Under the pieces are notes generated by a model. It did not search any database, was not told the DNA's origin, and saw only the letters and a list, made by a program, of their open reading frames with translations. The position numbers and the translations under genes are program-made. DNA of 64,000 nt from Thermotoga sp. Ku-13t (lineage in GTDB: Bacteria > Thermotogota > Thermotogae > Thermotogales > DSM-5069): positions 186,001-250,000 of the forward strand of contig NZ_LNFY01000011.1 of the NCBI RefSeq assembly GCF_011057685.1, read 5' to 3'. Within the stretch, counting starts at the first letter, position 1. Every line of letters begins with the position of its first letter. Below, in pieces: positions 41,067 to 49,819 of this stretch.

Positions 41067-42515
41067 GTGGAGAAAGAAAGGCTGAGTCTGAAAACCAAGA
41101 TCGGTTACGGCATTGGGGATCTCTACGGAGGAGGAGCCTTCATAATCATCGGTACCTACTATCTCTACTTCCTCACAGATGTGATGCGCATCAATCCGGC
41201 CTTGGCAGGAACTGTGATCATGGTGAGCAAGATCTGGGACGCCATCACGGACCCCATCATGGGCATCATCTCTGACAAGACCAGAACCAAATTCGGCAGG
41301 CGCAGACCTTATTTCTTTTTGGGAATTCCACTAATATTTCTTTCCTTCTTACTGATGTGGTACGCACCAATTTTCGAGAGCGAGTTACCACGTTTTTCTT
41401 ACGCGCTCTTCAGCTACATGTTCTTCGCCACGATCATCACGATGGTCATGATTCCATACAACGCACTCGCACCCGAGCTGACCATGGATTACAGTGAGAG
41501 AATCTCTTTGAATTCTTTCAGGATGTTCTTTTCGATGCTTTCTTCAGTTCTGTGTGCCATACTACCGATGGAGATCGTCAAACGCTTCCCATCCCCCAGA
41601 ACCGGTTTCGCGGTGATGGGCACCTTCTTTGGAGTCTTTTTTGCACTGCCTTTCATACTGGTCTTCACCGCCACGAGAGAAAGGCCAGAATTCTGGAAGG
41701 AGACAAAGTTCAGTTTCAGAGAGAACTTCATCGAACCGTTCAAAAACCGCAGCTTTGTCCAAGTCCTTTTGATGTATCTGTTCTCTTTTTTGAGTATGGA
41801 CGTTATCATAAGCATCTTAGTGTACTACATGACCTACTATCTGAACAGGGGACAGATCACGAACCTCGCCCTCGGGGCACTAATCATCTCTGAGATTATC
41901 TTCATTCCATTCTGGTCAGCGCTGGGGAAAAGGTTTGGAAAGAAGACCGCCTTCATACTCGGCCTGACGGTATGGATCGTTGCGATGCTCTTCAGCTTCG
42001 CGATACTACCGACGAGCCCCACGTTCGTCATCTATCTGTTTGCGGCGGTGGTGGGTGCTGGAACCAGCTCCGTGGTGGTCATGATCTACTCGATGTTCGC
42101 TGACATACCGGATACGGACGAGCTCAGGAGTAGTCAGCGCCGAGAAGGAATCTACTCGGGACTGTTCACCTTCATGAGGAAACTCAGCTCCGCGGTGGGA
42201 CTGTTCTTGATATCTAACATCATCGCCCTGGCGGGTTACATACCACCGAAGGAAGAGATCGTCGATGGAGTGAAAAGGTTGGTTCAGCAACCGCAGAGTG
42301 AATCGTTCATTATGGCTTTGAGATTCTTCTTCGCGTTGCTCCCGATGGGATTGTTGTTGCTGAGTCTGTTCGCAGCTATTAAGTATCCTTTGACGAAATC
42401 CGTGCACGAGAAGCTGAAAACGATCCTGGAGATGAAGAGAAAAGGAGAGGAATTACCGCAGGAGATGGTGAAGGAAGAAGAACATTTGAAAAAGCTCTTG
42501 CTCGGGGAACGATAA
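41067..42515 (+). CDS. GPH-family sugar:cation symporter (MelB/YihO-like)
   Basis: 482 residues, about 12 membrane helices. Signature stretches: KIGYGIGDLYGGGAF at the start, SKIWDAITDPIMGIISDKT and RTKFGRRRPYFFLG (the GPH motif with the cation-binding Asp residues), and DIPDTDELRSSQRREGIYSG. E. coli YihO and YihP, genes of its sulfoquinovose operon, belong to this same family, so the gene fits the operon's proposed role as importer or as exporter of a sulfonate product. GTG 41067 is chosen for GGGGGG 8 bases upstream. Confidence 0.9.
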   Translation: MEKERLSLKTKIGYGIGDLYGGGAFIIIGTYYLYFLTDVMRINPALAGTVIMVSKIWDAITDPIMGIISDKTRTKFGRRRPYFFLGIPLIFLSFLLMWYAPIFESELPRFSYALFSYMFFATIITMVMIPYNALAPELTMDYSERISLNSFRMFFSMLSSVLCAILPMEIVKRFPSPRTGFAVMGTFFGVFFALPFILVFTATRERPEFWKETKFSFRENFIEPFKNRSFVQVLLMYLFSFLSMDVIISILVYYMTYYLNRGQITNLALGALIISEIIFIPFWSALGKRFGKKTAFILGLTVWIVAMLFSFAILPTSPTFVIYLFAAVVGAGTSSVVVMIYSMFADIPDTDELRSSQRREGIYSGLFTFMRKLSSAVGLFLISNIIALAGYIPPKEEIVDGVKRLVQQPQSESFIMALRFFFALLPMGLLLLSLFAAIKYPLTKSVHEKLKTILEMKRKGEELPQEMVKEEEHLKKLLLGER

Positions 42516-42541
42516 GGTTGTACAACGGCGTTCGTCTCGGT

Positions 42542-43601
42542 TCACGATCGATCCTGCTGGACACGGGAGTCCTTCAACCAGGATCGCTGGTGCGTTGGCT
42601 CCCAGGTCAAGTATGTTTTTCGGGAATTTTTCAGACAGAGCCCGACCAGCTCGTTCACATTCGCCGTCGCGAGGCAGATCGCCGTGTCCACCGCGTCGTG
42701 ATAGATCTTCACTTCTTCATTTTCCAGGACGGCTCTTATTGGAAAAACGACGTTGTTCCTGAAACCTCCACTGATTTCGTATTCTGTTTCAGGTGCCAGG
42801 ATGGACTGTTCATGTACGTCCAGCACCTTCGTCGGATCTTCCAGATCCAGAAGCATGACACCCACACTATAGCGCTTGGTCCATTTTTCTTCCCGGCCGT
42901 TCTTGCCCCTTGACGGATCGACATCGACCGCGTGGAATATCACCAGCCAGCCTTCATCCGTTTCGATAGGTGGCGCCCCGGGTCCCACCTTGCAGTTCGC
43001 AAAAGGTACATCTTCCACAGCCAAAAGCAGTTTGATCTCTCTCTCCAGAACCGAAGATCTGGCGAAAAGCTGATCCAGATATCGAACCTCTCCATTCCCA
43101 GCTTTCCGTACACGGGGAACGGTTTTTCGAGTCTCACGTGGTAACCGTTTACTTTCCTTGGAAAGAGTACGATGTTTCTGCTGTCCGGTGTGGAAAGATG
43201 CATCAATTCGAAGTTCTTGAAATCTTCCGTGCTTGCGATGCCCGCCCTGATGCTGTGAAATGTGCTGAGTGCGAAGATCATGAGAAGTTTTCCTTCTAAG
43301 ATTACCAACCTGGGATCGTAGATTCTGATCGCGTCCGGTTCATCAGCGAACATGGGCAAAAGTTCGGGCGAGACCTCCCATTCGATTCCATCTTCACTGA
43401 ACGCAAGTCCCAAGTTGGTACCTTCGATTCTCTGTTCCTGGAAAGATCCACAGTCGTTGCGAAACACCATGACATATCTTCCACCGTATTTGCACGCGCC
43501 AAGGTTAAAGACCAGCGTTGAAGGTACGGCACATCTTTTCTCGTCAGTATGGGATTGCCGGAATGTCTCTTTACTCCTGCATAAGATCTCAGTTCACCCA
43601 T
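42542..43601 (-). pseudogene. Frameshifted GH130 glycoside phosphorylase gene
   Basis: Three overlapping reading frames together spell one GH130-like protein (beta-mannoside phosphorylase family): KRHSGNPILTRKDVPY (frame one), VPSTLVFNLGACKYGGRYVMVFRND and DPRLVILEGKLLMIF (frame two), then LLLAVEDVPFANCKVGPGAPP, EGWLVIFHAVD and the C-terminus (frame three). The first shift is near 43535; the second lies in a run of alternating G and A (read on the minus strand) near 43036-43046. It is convergent with the GPH transporter. The gene is broken unless the shifts are sequence errors. Confidence 0.82.
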
Positions 43602-43811
43602 CGTTTCGGCTGCACCAGTTGAAGAAACTTTTGAACGTTGAACACCAGTTTCACCTACTGGGAAGATTAAACCGTTTGAACATCGAACCAGCAAAAGATC
43701 GATTTCAGTGGATAACTTAAATCGTACGGCTATTTAGATGCTTGTGGTCAATACAGCTCGGGTTTTGTCTGCTATTTAAAGTTCTCACGGGATGATGACC
43801 TGGTTTGTCGT
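43602..43811. other. Gap between the GH130 pseudogene and the ROK operon promoter
   Basis: About 210 bases. The first 93 bases are an open extension of the pseudogene frame without family similarity. No RNA gene, hairpin or repeat was seen in the rest. Confidence 0.5.
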
Positions 43812-43840
43812 TTGACAAAAACGTTACTGTGGTTTTATCA
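43812..43840 (+). promoter_or_regulatory. Promoter of the ROK sugar operon
   Basis: -35 TTGACA (43812-43817), 17-base spacer, weak -10 TTATCA (43835-43840). About 30 bases downstream lies the GGAGGG site of the ROK gene. Confidence 0.5.
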
Positions 43841-43880
43841 TCACATTGGTTAATGGGGGATAACTAATGGAGGGACCGTT

Positions 43881-45005
43881 TTGCTCACAGAACTGGAAGC
43901 GACGATACTGAGACTGATACGAGACAATCCCGGCATTTCCAGGCTCGACATAGCCAGGAAGCTTTCCATCAGCAAACCACTGGTGACGAACGTTGTGGCG
44001 AGGTTGATCAAAAGGGGCCTGGTGGTCGAATCTGGAACGAGGAAGATGCCGGCCGGTAGGCCAAAGGTGTCGCTGAAGTTCGTGCCCGATGCCTGGTACT
44101 GCGTCGGTATCGAACTGGAAGAACGTTACTTCGAACTGATCGTCACAGACCTGTCAGGTCGCATCGTCCACTCGGAGCAGGAGAAGATCGACAGTTTGCA
44201 GAAAGATCAACTCATTGATCTGTGCCAGGAGAGAGTGGAACGCTCGCTCGAAAAAAACAGTTTGCCGAAGGAGAAGATCCTCGGTGTGGGCATAGGCATA
44301 GCAGGGATGGTGGATCCGACGAGTCGTGTGGTGAGGACCGCACCAGCGCTCGGTCTGACGAACTTCGATCTTGCATCCGTTCTGACAGAGAGGTTGAACC
44401 TGAACGTGATCGTTGTGAACAGGGTGAAGGCTGCCGCACTGGCCGAACACCGCGTGGGTGCTGCAAAAGGCGCTCAGAACGTTCTCTTCGTTTTCATAGA
44501 CAGCGGTCTTGGCTCCGCAGTTCTACTGAACGGGAAGATATATGAGGGCTTTCACGGCAAGGCGGGGGAGTTCGGCTGGATGGTCACAGACCTGGATCGT
44601 TCAGAGCCTGAGCTTTGTGAAATCGAAGATTTCGGGCATCTGGCAAGACGTTTTTCTGGACACGCGATCACGATCAGACTGAAAGATGCGAAGGTGAACG
44701 TCGAAGACATCTTCGATGTGCAAATCGACGGGAAATTCGAGTGCCTGTTGATCAGTGGTCTGAGGCACGTCGCCGCGGCCCTTGCAAACGCAATACTGCT
44801 TTTCGATCCACAACAAATCGTCATCAAGGGCAGGATTGGGCACAAACACTACGAACGCATCGTCGAACTGATGATGCCGATTTTGAAGCAGATCCTTCCA
44901 CCCCAGTTTCACGAGAACCTGAATCTGCACAAAGGCTTGATCGAAGATTTCGACGTTGCGCTTGGAGCTGTTTTCACCGCTCAACAGAGGTTCATGGGAC
45001 TGTGA
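43881..45005 (+). CDS. ROK-family transcriptional regulator (NagC/XylR-like)
   Basis: 374 residues. A winged HTH (about 1-60; PGISRLDIARKLSISKPLVTNVVARL) is fused to a ROK sugar-kinase-like domain (GVGIGIAGMVD, FVFIDSGLGSAVLLNGKIYEG, GFHGKAGEFGW). The usual Cys-rich zinc motif after that point is not seen: the segment reads SEPELCEIEDFG with one Cys. TTG start with GGAGGG 6 bases upstream. It heads the second sugar cluster and probably represses it until its sugar binds. Confidence 0.92.
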   Translation: MLTELEATILRLIRDNPGISRLDIARKLSISKPLVTNVVARLIKRGLVVESGTRKMPAGRPKVSLKFVPDAWYCVGIELEERYFELIVTDLSGRIVHSEQEKIDSLQKDQLIDLCQERVERSLEKNSLPKEKILGVGIGIAGMVDPTSRVVRTAPALGLTNFDLASVLTERLNLNVIVVNRVKAAALAEHRVGAAKGAQNVLFVFIDSGLGSAVLLNGKIYEGFHGKAGEFGWMVTDLDRSEPELCEIEDFGHLARRFSGHAITIRLKDAKVNVEDIFDVQIDGKFECLLISGLRHVAAALANAILLFDPQQIVIKGRIGHKHYERIVELMMPILKQILPPQFHENLNLHKGLIEDFDVALGAVFTAQQRFMGL

Positions 45006-45033
45006 TTCGAATCTTCAGGGAGGAGGTGTTTGT

Positions 45034-46269
45034 ATGAAGAGGTTGCTGGTCCTTCTTCTGACAGTCGCTGCGATATCGATCTTCGCAGACGTTGTGCTCA
45101 TGTGGTTCACCGATGGGCCTGATTTCGACCTCATCACGGCCCAGACTGAAAGGTTCACGAAGCAAACGGGCGAAAAAGTGGTGATACTGAACCTGCCATA
45201 CTATCTGGAGTACAAGCCCAAGCTTGCCGCGATGGCGAAGGCCGGTTCTCCACCGGACGTGGCGAGAGAAACGGATCTGCTCCCGTGGGTTGATTACGCG
45301 ATCGATCTGAAACCACTGGTGGAGAAATACACAGGAATGAAGTTCGAACAGTGGCTCGAAAACGTATCCTTCTACAAAGCAGGTTTCAAGAAGCTCTACG
45401 AAAAGTACAACAAAGTCGTTGGTATCCCTTACACGTCTGACGCACACGCGATTTTCTACAACAAAGAGATCTTCAAAAAGGCAGGTATCGAGCCACCCAA
45501 AGACAGGCCGTGGACCATCGACGAGTGGTACGCAGCAATGAAGAAGATCAAGCAGAGCGGTGCGGCGAGGTACGCGCTGGTTTACGACTTCAGTCCTTAC
45601 AGATTTTCAAACTTGCTGTACGTGTTCGGTGGAGGTATATGGGACAGGGAAGGGAAGAACATCATAATCGATTCGAAAGAATCCATCGAGGCACTCGAGT
45701 TCTTTGTGAAACTGCACGATGAAGATCTGATACCCAAAGCTGTCTGGTTAACGGGAGATGCCCCCGCAAAATACTTCCAGAATGGACTCGCAGCGATGTA
45801 CGTGTCTGGAACCTGGATGCTCGCACAGTTCAGAGAACAGTTGAAGTTCGACTGGGGCGTGATCATGTGGCCGTACAAACGTGAACGCGCCGTGATGACT
45901 GGAGGAAAGTACATTGTGCCGTTCACCGAGAAAGGTGCGGCTCTGGCGTTCTTCCTGACGAACGAAGAGAATCTGGCCGAGTTCGCGGGCAAGCTCTACC
46001 TCATACCGGACCGCAAAGATCTGGCTGACGAAGTCAAGATCGAAGATCCGTTGATCAGCGAAGTGTACGCTGTCGTTATGAAAGATCTAGCTGAATCGAC
46101 ACGCGGTAGTATGGTGCCCGACTGGTACGATCCCGACACCGCGGCGATCGTTCAGGCCAACAGAACGGTGATAAACGACTACATCAAAGCCGCGATAGCG
46201 AAAGAGAAGACACCGGAGCAGGCCTTCAAAGAGCTGGCTGTGATACTGAGAAAAGCCGCTGGAAAGTGA
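45034..46269 (+). CDS. Sugar ABC transporter substrate-binding protein (family 1)
   Basis: 411 residues with a signal peptide (MKRLLVLLLTVAAISIFA). The mature protein opens DVVLMWFTDGPDFDLI; GIPYTSDAHAIFYNKEIFKKAGI, FQNGLAAMYVSGTWMLAQF and the C-terminal helix region are family 1 hallmarks. ATG 45034 follows AGGAGGTG by about 6 bases. Its ribosome site and first codons match those of the other binding-protein gene (29372) over 26 bases, pointing to shared ancestry of the leaders. The ligand is unknown; the downstream glycosidases suggest an oligosaccharide. Confidence 0.92.
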   Translation: MKRLLVLLLTVAAISIFADVVLMWFTDGPDFDLITAQTERFTKQTGEKVVILNLPYYLEYKPKLAAMAKAGSPPDVARETDLLPWVDYAIDLKPLVEKYTGMKFEQWLENVSFYKAGFKKLYEKYNKVVGIPYTSDAHAIFYNKEIFKKAGIEPPKDRPWTIDEWYAAMKKIKQSGAARYALVYDFSPYRFSNLLYVFGGGIWDREGKNIIIDSKESIEALEFFVKLHDEDLIPKAVWLTGDAPAKYFQNGLAAMYVSGTWMLAQFREQLKFDWGVIMWPYKRERAVMTGGKYIVPFTEKGAALAFFLTNEENLAEFAGKLYLIPDRKDLADEVKIEDPLISEVYAVVMKDLAESTRGSMVPDWYDPDTAAIVQANRTVINDYIKAAIAKEKTPEQAFKELAVILRKAAGK

Positions 46270-46279
46270 TTCAAAAATG

Positions 46280-46300
46280 GCCCGGGCGTTCTGCCCGGGC
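46280..46300 (+). promoter_or_regulatory. Intercistronic hairpin after the binding-protein gene
   Basis: GCCCGGGC (46280-46287) and its copy at 46293-46300 pair over 8 bp across GTTCT, followed by only three T residues. It lies 10 bases after the binding-protein stop, before the permease start, and probably attenuates or protects rather than fully terminates. Confidence 0.72.
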
Positions 46301-46321
46301 TTTCAAAGGAGTAGACGGGAC

Positions 46322-47185
46322 TTGAGGAGACAACACTACGCTTGGTTTTTCCTCTTACCGAACCTTGTCATATTCACGATCTTCGTCGTTACACCGGCTC
46401 TGAGCAGCTTCTACTTCTCTTTCACTGACTACGACATGCTCAGGTTCTCGGGAAAGTTCGTGGGCCTTTCGAACTTCCACTACCTGTTCTGCACCGAAAG
46501 TGGTTTTCCAAAGGTCTTGATGAGGACCTTCATTTATTCTGCCATGGTGGTTCCACTCGCGTTCTTCACCTCTCTGTTCCTTGCGGTGATAACGAGTTCT
46601 GATCTCATCAAGGGTAAGGCTTTTCTGAGGGCACTGTTCTACTGGCCATGGTTGCTCTCTCCCTCGATAATAGGCATTTCCTGGAAATGGTTTCTCGACT
46701 ACGATGATGGTTTGATCAATATACTCCTTCTGAAGAACAATCTTTCACCGGTTCCCTGGCTTCTGGATCGAAGGCTCGCCTTTTTGAGCGTCGTGCTTGT
46801 CACAGTCTGGAACGTCGCAGGTTACTTCATGGTCATGTTCAATTCGGCATTGACAGCCATCCCAACTGAGGTTTATGAGGCGGCCGCCCTGGACGGTGCG
46901 GGTCGCTGGGTGAGGTTCTGGAAGATCATCTTCCCGTTGCTCAAACCCACAGCTGTACTGGTACTCGTTCTGAGCACGATCATGTCGATGAGAAGCTTCG
47001 AGATCATCTACGTGTTCACCGCGGGAGGTCCTGGAACGGCCACCACCGTGCTCGCGCAGAAAATTTACTACACGGCGTTCCTCGAACGTAGACTCGGTAT
47101 GGCTTCAGCCATGTCGGTGATCCTTTTTGCAATCTTGATAACACTATCGTTGCTGCAGTTCAAGATCTTGGAGGAAGAAGTATGA
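46322..47185 (+). CDS. Sugar ABC transporter permease (MalF/UgpA-type)
   Basis: 287 residues, six membrane helices. EAA loop EVYEAAALDGAGRWVRFWKIIFPLL. An ATG-led frame opens at 46277, but that would place the GC hairpin inside the protein and add a non-family N-terminus; TTG 46322 (begins MRRQHYAWFFLLPNLVIF), behind AAAGGAG, is the better start. Partner of the next permease; no ATPase gene nearby. Confidence 0.9.
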   Translation: MRRQHYAWFFLLPNLVIFTIFVVTPALSSFYFSFTDYDMLRFSGKFVGLSNFHYLFCTESGFPKVLMRTFIYSAMVVPLAFFTSLFLAVITSSDLIKGKAFLRALFYWPWLLSPSIIGISWKWFLDYDDGLINILLLKNNLSPVPWLLDRRLAFLSVVLVTVWNVAGYFMVMFNSALTAIPTEVYEAAALDGAGRWVRFWKIIFPLLKPTAVLVLVLSTIMSMRSFEIIYVFTAGGPGTATTVLAQKIYYTAFLERRLGMASAMSVILFAILITLSLLQFKILEEEV

Positions 47186-47997
47186 GGAAAGCGCTGCTGA
47201 TCGTTCTGAACGTTTCAGTTTATCTCTTCGCTTTTTTGTACGTCTCACCCATCGTCTGGACGATCTTTTCGAGTTTCAAAGAGGAAAAAGATCTGTTCTC
47301 ATGGCCTCCGAAGCTGATCAGCCAGCCCACGCTCACCAACTTCGTTCAAGTGCTGTACAAGACTCAGTTCGGCCTGTTCTTCAGAAATTCGTTCGTGGTT
47401 TCTCTGTCCGCGACCTTCATCACCGTGGTGATAAGCGTGATGGGAGGATACGCCCTGGCCAAGTATCAGTTCAGATTCAAAAACTATGTTTCTACGTTCA
47501 TCCTGTCCACACTCATGATCCCACTTCAGGTCATCATGGTACCGATCTATCTGGTACTGTCTAAGCTCGGCATGATAAACACGCTGTGGGGACTCATCAT
47601 ACCACCAGCGGCAACACCCACGGGGATCTTTCTCGCGCAGAAGTACATGATCTCCGCGATACCTGATTCCGTGATAGAGAGTGCGAGGATGGACGGTGCT
47701 AACGAGTTTCAAATCTTCTTCAGAATCGTTCTGCCCCTATCGCAACCACTCGTCACTGCGCTCGCCGTGCTGTCTTTCACCTGGCGATGGAACGATTTTC
47801 TGTGGCCGCTGATCGTCGTGGGTTCACCGAAGCTCTACACGATACAGCTCGCGCTCGGATTGTACTCAGGTGAACACATCGTGCAGTGGGGTCCACTGCT
47901 GGCCATGACGGTTTTATCGATGGTACCGGTTCTGATCGTCTTCATCGCCCTGCAGAAATACTTCGTCAAAGGCATCACCACGGGTGCGATCAAGTGA
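47182..47997 (+). CDS. Sugar ABC transporter permease (MalG/UgpE-type)
   Basis: 271 residues, six membrane helices, EAA-type loop DSVIESARMDGANEFQIFFRIVLPLS, and C-terminal VLIVFIALQKYFVKGITTGAIK. The ATG overlaps the previous stop (ATGA). Completes the ABC importer of the ROK cluster. Confidence 0.93.
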   Translation: MRKALLIVLNVSVYLFAFLYVSPIVWTIFSSFKEEKDLFSWPPKLISQPTLTNFVQVLYKTQFGLFFRNSFVVSLSATFITVVISVMGGYALAKYQFRFKNYVSTFILSTLMIPLQVIMVPIYLVLSKLGMINTLWGLIIPPAATPTGIFLAQKYMISAIPDSVIESARMDGANEFQIFFRIVLPLSQPLVTALAVLSFTWRWNDFLWPLIVVGSPKLYTIQLALGLYSGEHIVQWGPLLAMTVLSMVPVLIVFIALQKYFVKGITTGAIK

Positions 47998-48007
47998 GGG
48001 ATGAAGA

Positions 48008-49819
48008 TTGAAATACACCTTCCTGAACGATTCCATCGTTTATGAGCACGAAATTCTGAAAGAATACGTTCTGTCAAACCTGGAACTGACCATGGTTTTG
48101 AAAGATGGAATGCCGCATCGACTGTTCTCTTCAAAGAGTGGCCTTCTGATCGAATTCCTCAGGATCGAACTTGAACGACCAACTGGATGCTCCCTGTGGC
48201 CGAACGGATGTGAGTTCAACGGTGAAAGGGCGAGCTGGAAGATCCTCACTTCAGCCTTCAGCCGATCGATCCTGTGGGAGATCGCAGGGGCGAAGAAACT
48301 GTTGATCGAGTTCAAAGCTCCCTTAGAGAAGGAGTTCAAAGTTCCGTTCGGTGCAATCTACAGCTTCAGAAGTCCGCTCAGCGTCACGGTGAACGGCTCT
48401 GAAATAAACCTTTCAGAACTTGTAACGATCGAAACAGTCAACTGCAAGATCGAAAAGTTTCAAAGAAAAAACGACAGATCGTTCAGCCTCGAACTGAGAG
48501 CCGAAAAAGGTAAAAATTTGAAGATCCGTTTCTTCACCGAGAAAGGAAATCAAGATGAACAGAAAGAGAACCTCGCTTACAACGAGTTTTTGAAGACGCA
48601 CGTTCCTGAAAATTTGGACGAACCGGCGAGAAGCCTCGCCCTCTTCGCACTCCACACGGCGCTCAGCAACTGGAAAGATCTCGGAGGAAATTTTGCCTTC
48701 ACTGCGGGTGTGAACTACTCGTTCCCACCGAGAACCTACTTCAGAGACTCCTTCTGGACCTGTCTGAGCGTTCTCGATGTGAGAACCGATCTTGTGAAGA
48801 ATCAGATACTGACGCTCGCCAGCGCCGTTCACGACGATGGCTGTCCCAGCGGTGTCATGTTCCTGACGGAAGAAGAAAAGATGCTGCTGAGGGAACTCAG
48901 GAGAGAAAACCGTACGATAATGGAGAACGTCAGGTACGACAACGATTGGTGGAGCGATCATCACGATTCTGGTTTTCTCTTCGTGCTGTTGCTGTCAAAG
49001 TACGTGAACGTCACTGAAGATGTTGCGATCCTGAAAGAACGTGTCGATTCCGAGACCGTCTTAGACAAAGTTGTCAAGGTCCTGAGACACGCTGAAAAGT
49101 TCGTCCGTGATGGTCTTTTCATGAAACCCCTCGATTGCAAAGACTGGGCTGACAACGTGTTCAGAAACGGATACGTCACTTACGACGCTGCATTGCATGT
49201 CGCCGCGCTCAGAGAGGCTTCGAAACTGCTGTTGTTTTCGGGCATGCGCGAGACTGCGAAGCGTTTCGAGGAAGACCATCTGAAAGCGAGAAGACGCTTC
49301 AACGAGGTTCTCTTCGACGATAAGAGAGGTTACTTCGTCAATTTCATAGGTAGTTACGTTGAAGACCACATCAGCCTCGACACAGTGGTTTCGATCGTCT
49401 TTGATGTCGCCGACGAGCAAAAGGCCATCTCATCGCTTTTGAAGATGGAGCAGTTTCTGGAAACGAGGAACAATCACCAGCAGCCCTATGGGGACTGGGG
49501 TGTGATGAGCGTCTGGCCCCACTACAGAAAGAGATCACACCTCTTTGGAAAGAGCGCGTTTCCTTACAGGTACCATAACGGGAGTTGCTGGCCGTATTTG
49601 AGCTGCGCGTACGCACTGGCGAAGGACCGATTCGGTCTGGATTACACCTATCCTCTGCTCAGCTGGTGGAGATACTCACTCGAAAGGGGCTGGGTGAACC
49701 TGGTCGAGTACTACTCACCGTGCTTTCATAGAGGGTCGCTGCACCAGGCCTGGAGTGGCTACGCTGCGGCCGTGGTTTCACAGATCGAACGCGGAGAAAT
49801 GGGGGTGTCAAAATGGTAG
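48008..49819 (+). CDS. (alpha/alpha)6-barrel glycosidase-like protein
   Basis: 603 residues, no signal peptide, so cytoplasmic. The N-terminal 200 residues are beta-rich (MPHRLFSSKSGLLIEFL, GCSLWPNGCEF); the C-terminal 400 form a helical barrel with motifs seen in debranching/GH63-like clans: PPRTYFRDSFWTCL, DNDWWSDHHDSGF, KPLDCKDWADNVF and FPYRYHNGSCWPYL. The acidic residues of FRDSFW, DCKDWAD or near the C-terminus are candidate catalysts. I cannot place it in a numbered family. TTG start with GAGGG 7 bases upstream. Cotranscribed with the transporter; likely hydrolyses the imported oligosaccharide. Confidence 0.75.
   Translation: MKYTFLNDSIVYEHEILKEYVLSNLELTMVLKDGMPHRLFSSKSGLLIEFLRIELERPTGCSLWPNGCEFNGERASWKILTSAFSRSILWEIAGAKKLLIEFKAPLEKEFKVPFGAIYSFRSPLSVTVNGSEINLSELVTIETVNCKIEKFQRKNDRSFSLELRAEKGKNLKIRFFTEKGNQDEQKENLAYNEFLKTHVPENLDEPARSLALFALHTALSNWKDLGGNFAFTAGVNYSFPPRTYFRDSFWTCLSVLDVRTDLVKNQILTLASAVHDDGCPSGVMFLTEEEKMLLRELRRENRTIMENVRYDNDWWSDHHDSGFLFVLLLSKYVNVTEDVAILKERVDSETVLDKVVKVLRHAEKFVRDGLFMKPLDCKDWADNVFRNGYVTYDAALHVAALREASKLLLFSGMRETAKRFEEDHLKARRRFNEVLFDDKRGYFVNFIGSYVEDHISLDTVVSIVFDVADEQKAISSLLKMEQFLETRNNHQQPYGDWGVMSVWPHYRKRSHLFGKSAFPYRYHNGSCWPYLSCAYALAKDRFGLDYTYPLLSWWRYSLERGWVNLVEYYSPCFHRGSLHQAWSGYAAAVVSQIERGEMGVSKW

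Noticed and set aside
46277-46321. ATG 46277 as the permease start
   Set aside because: It would place a perfect GC hairpin inside the coding region and add residues without family similarity; TTG 46322 has a ribosome site and a normal N-terminus.
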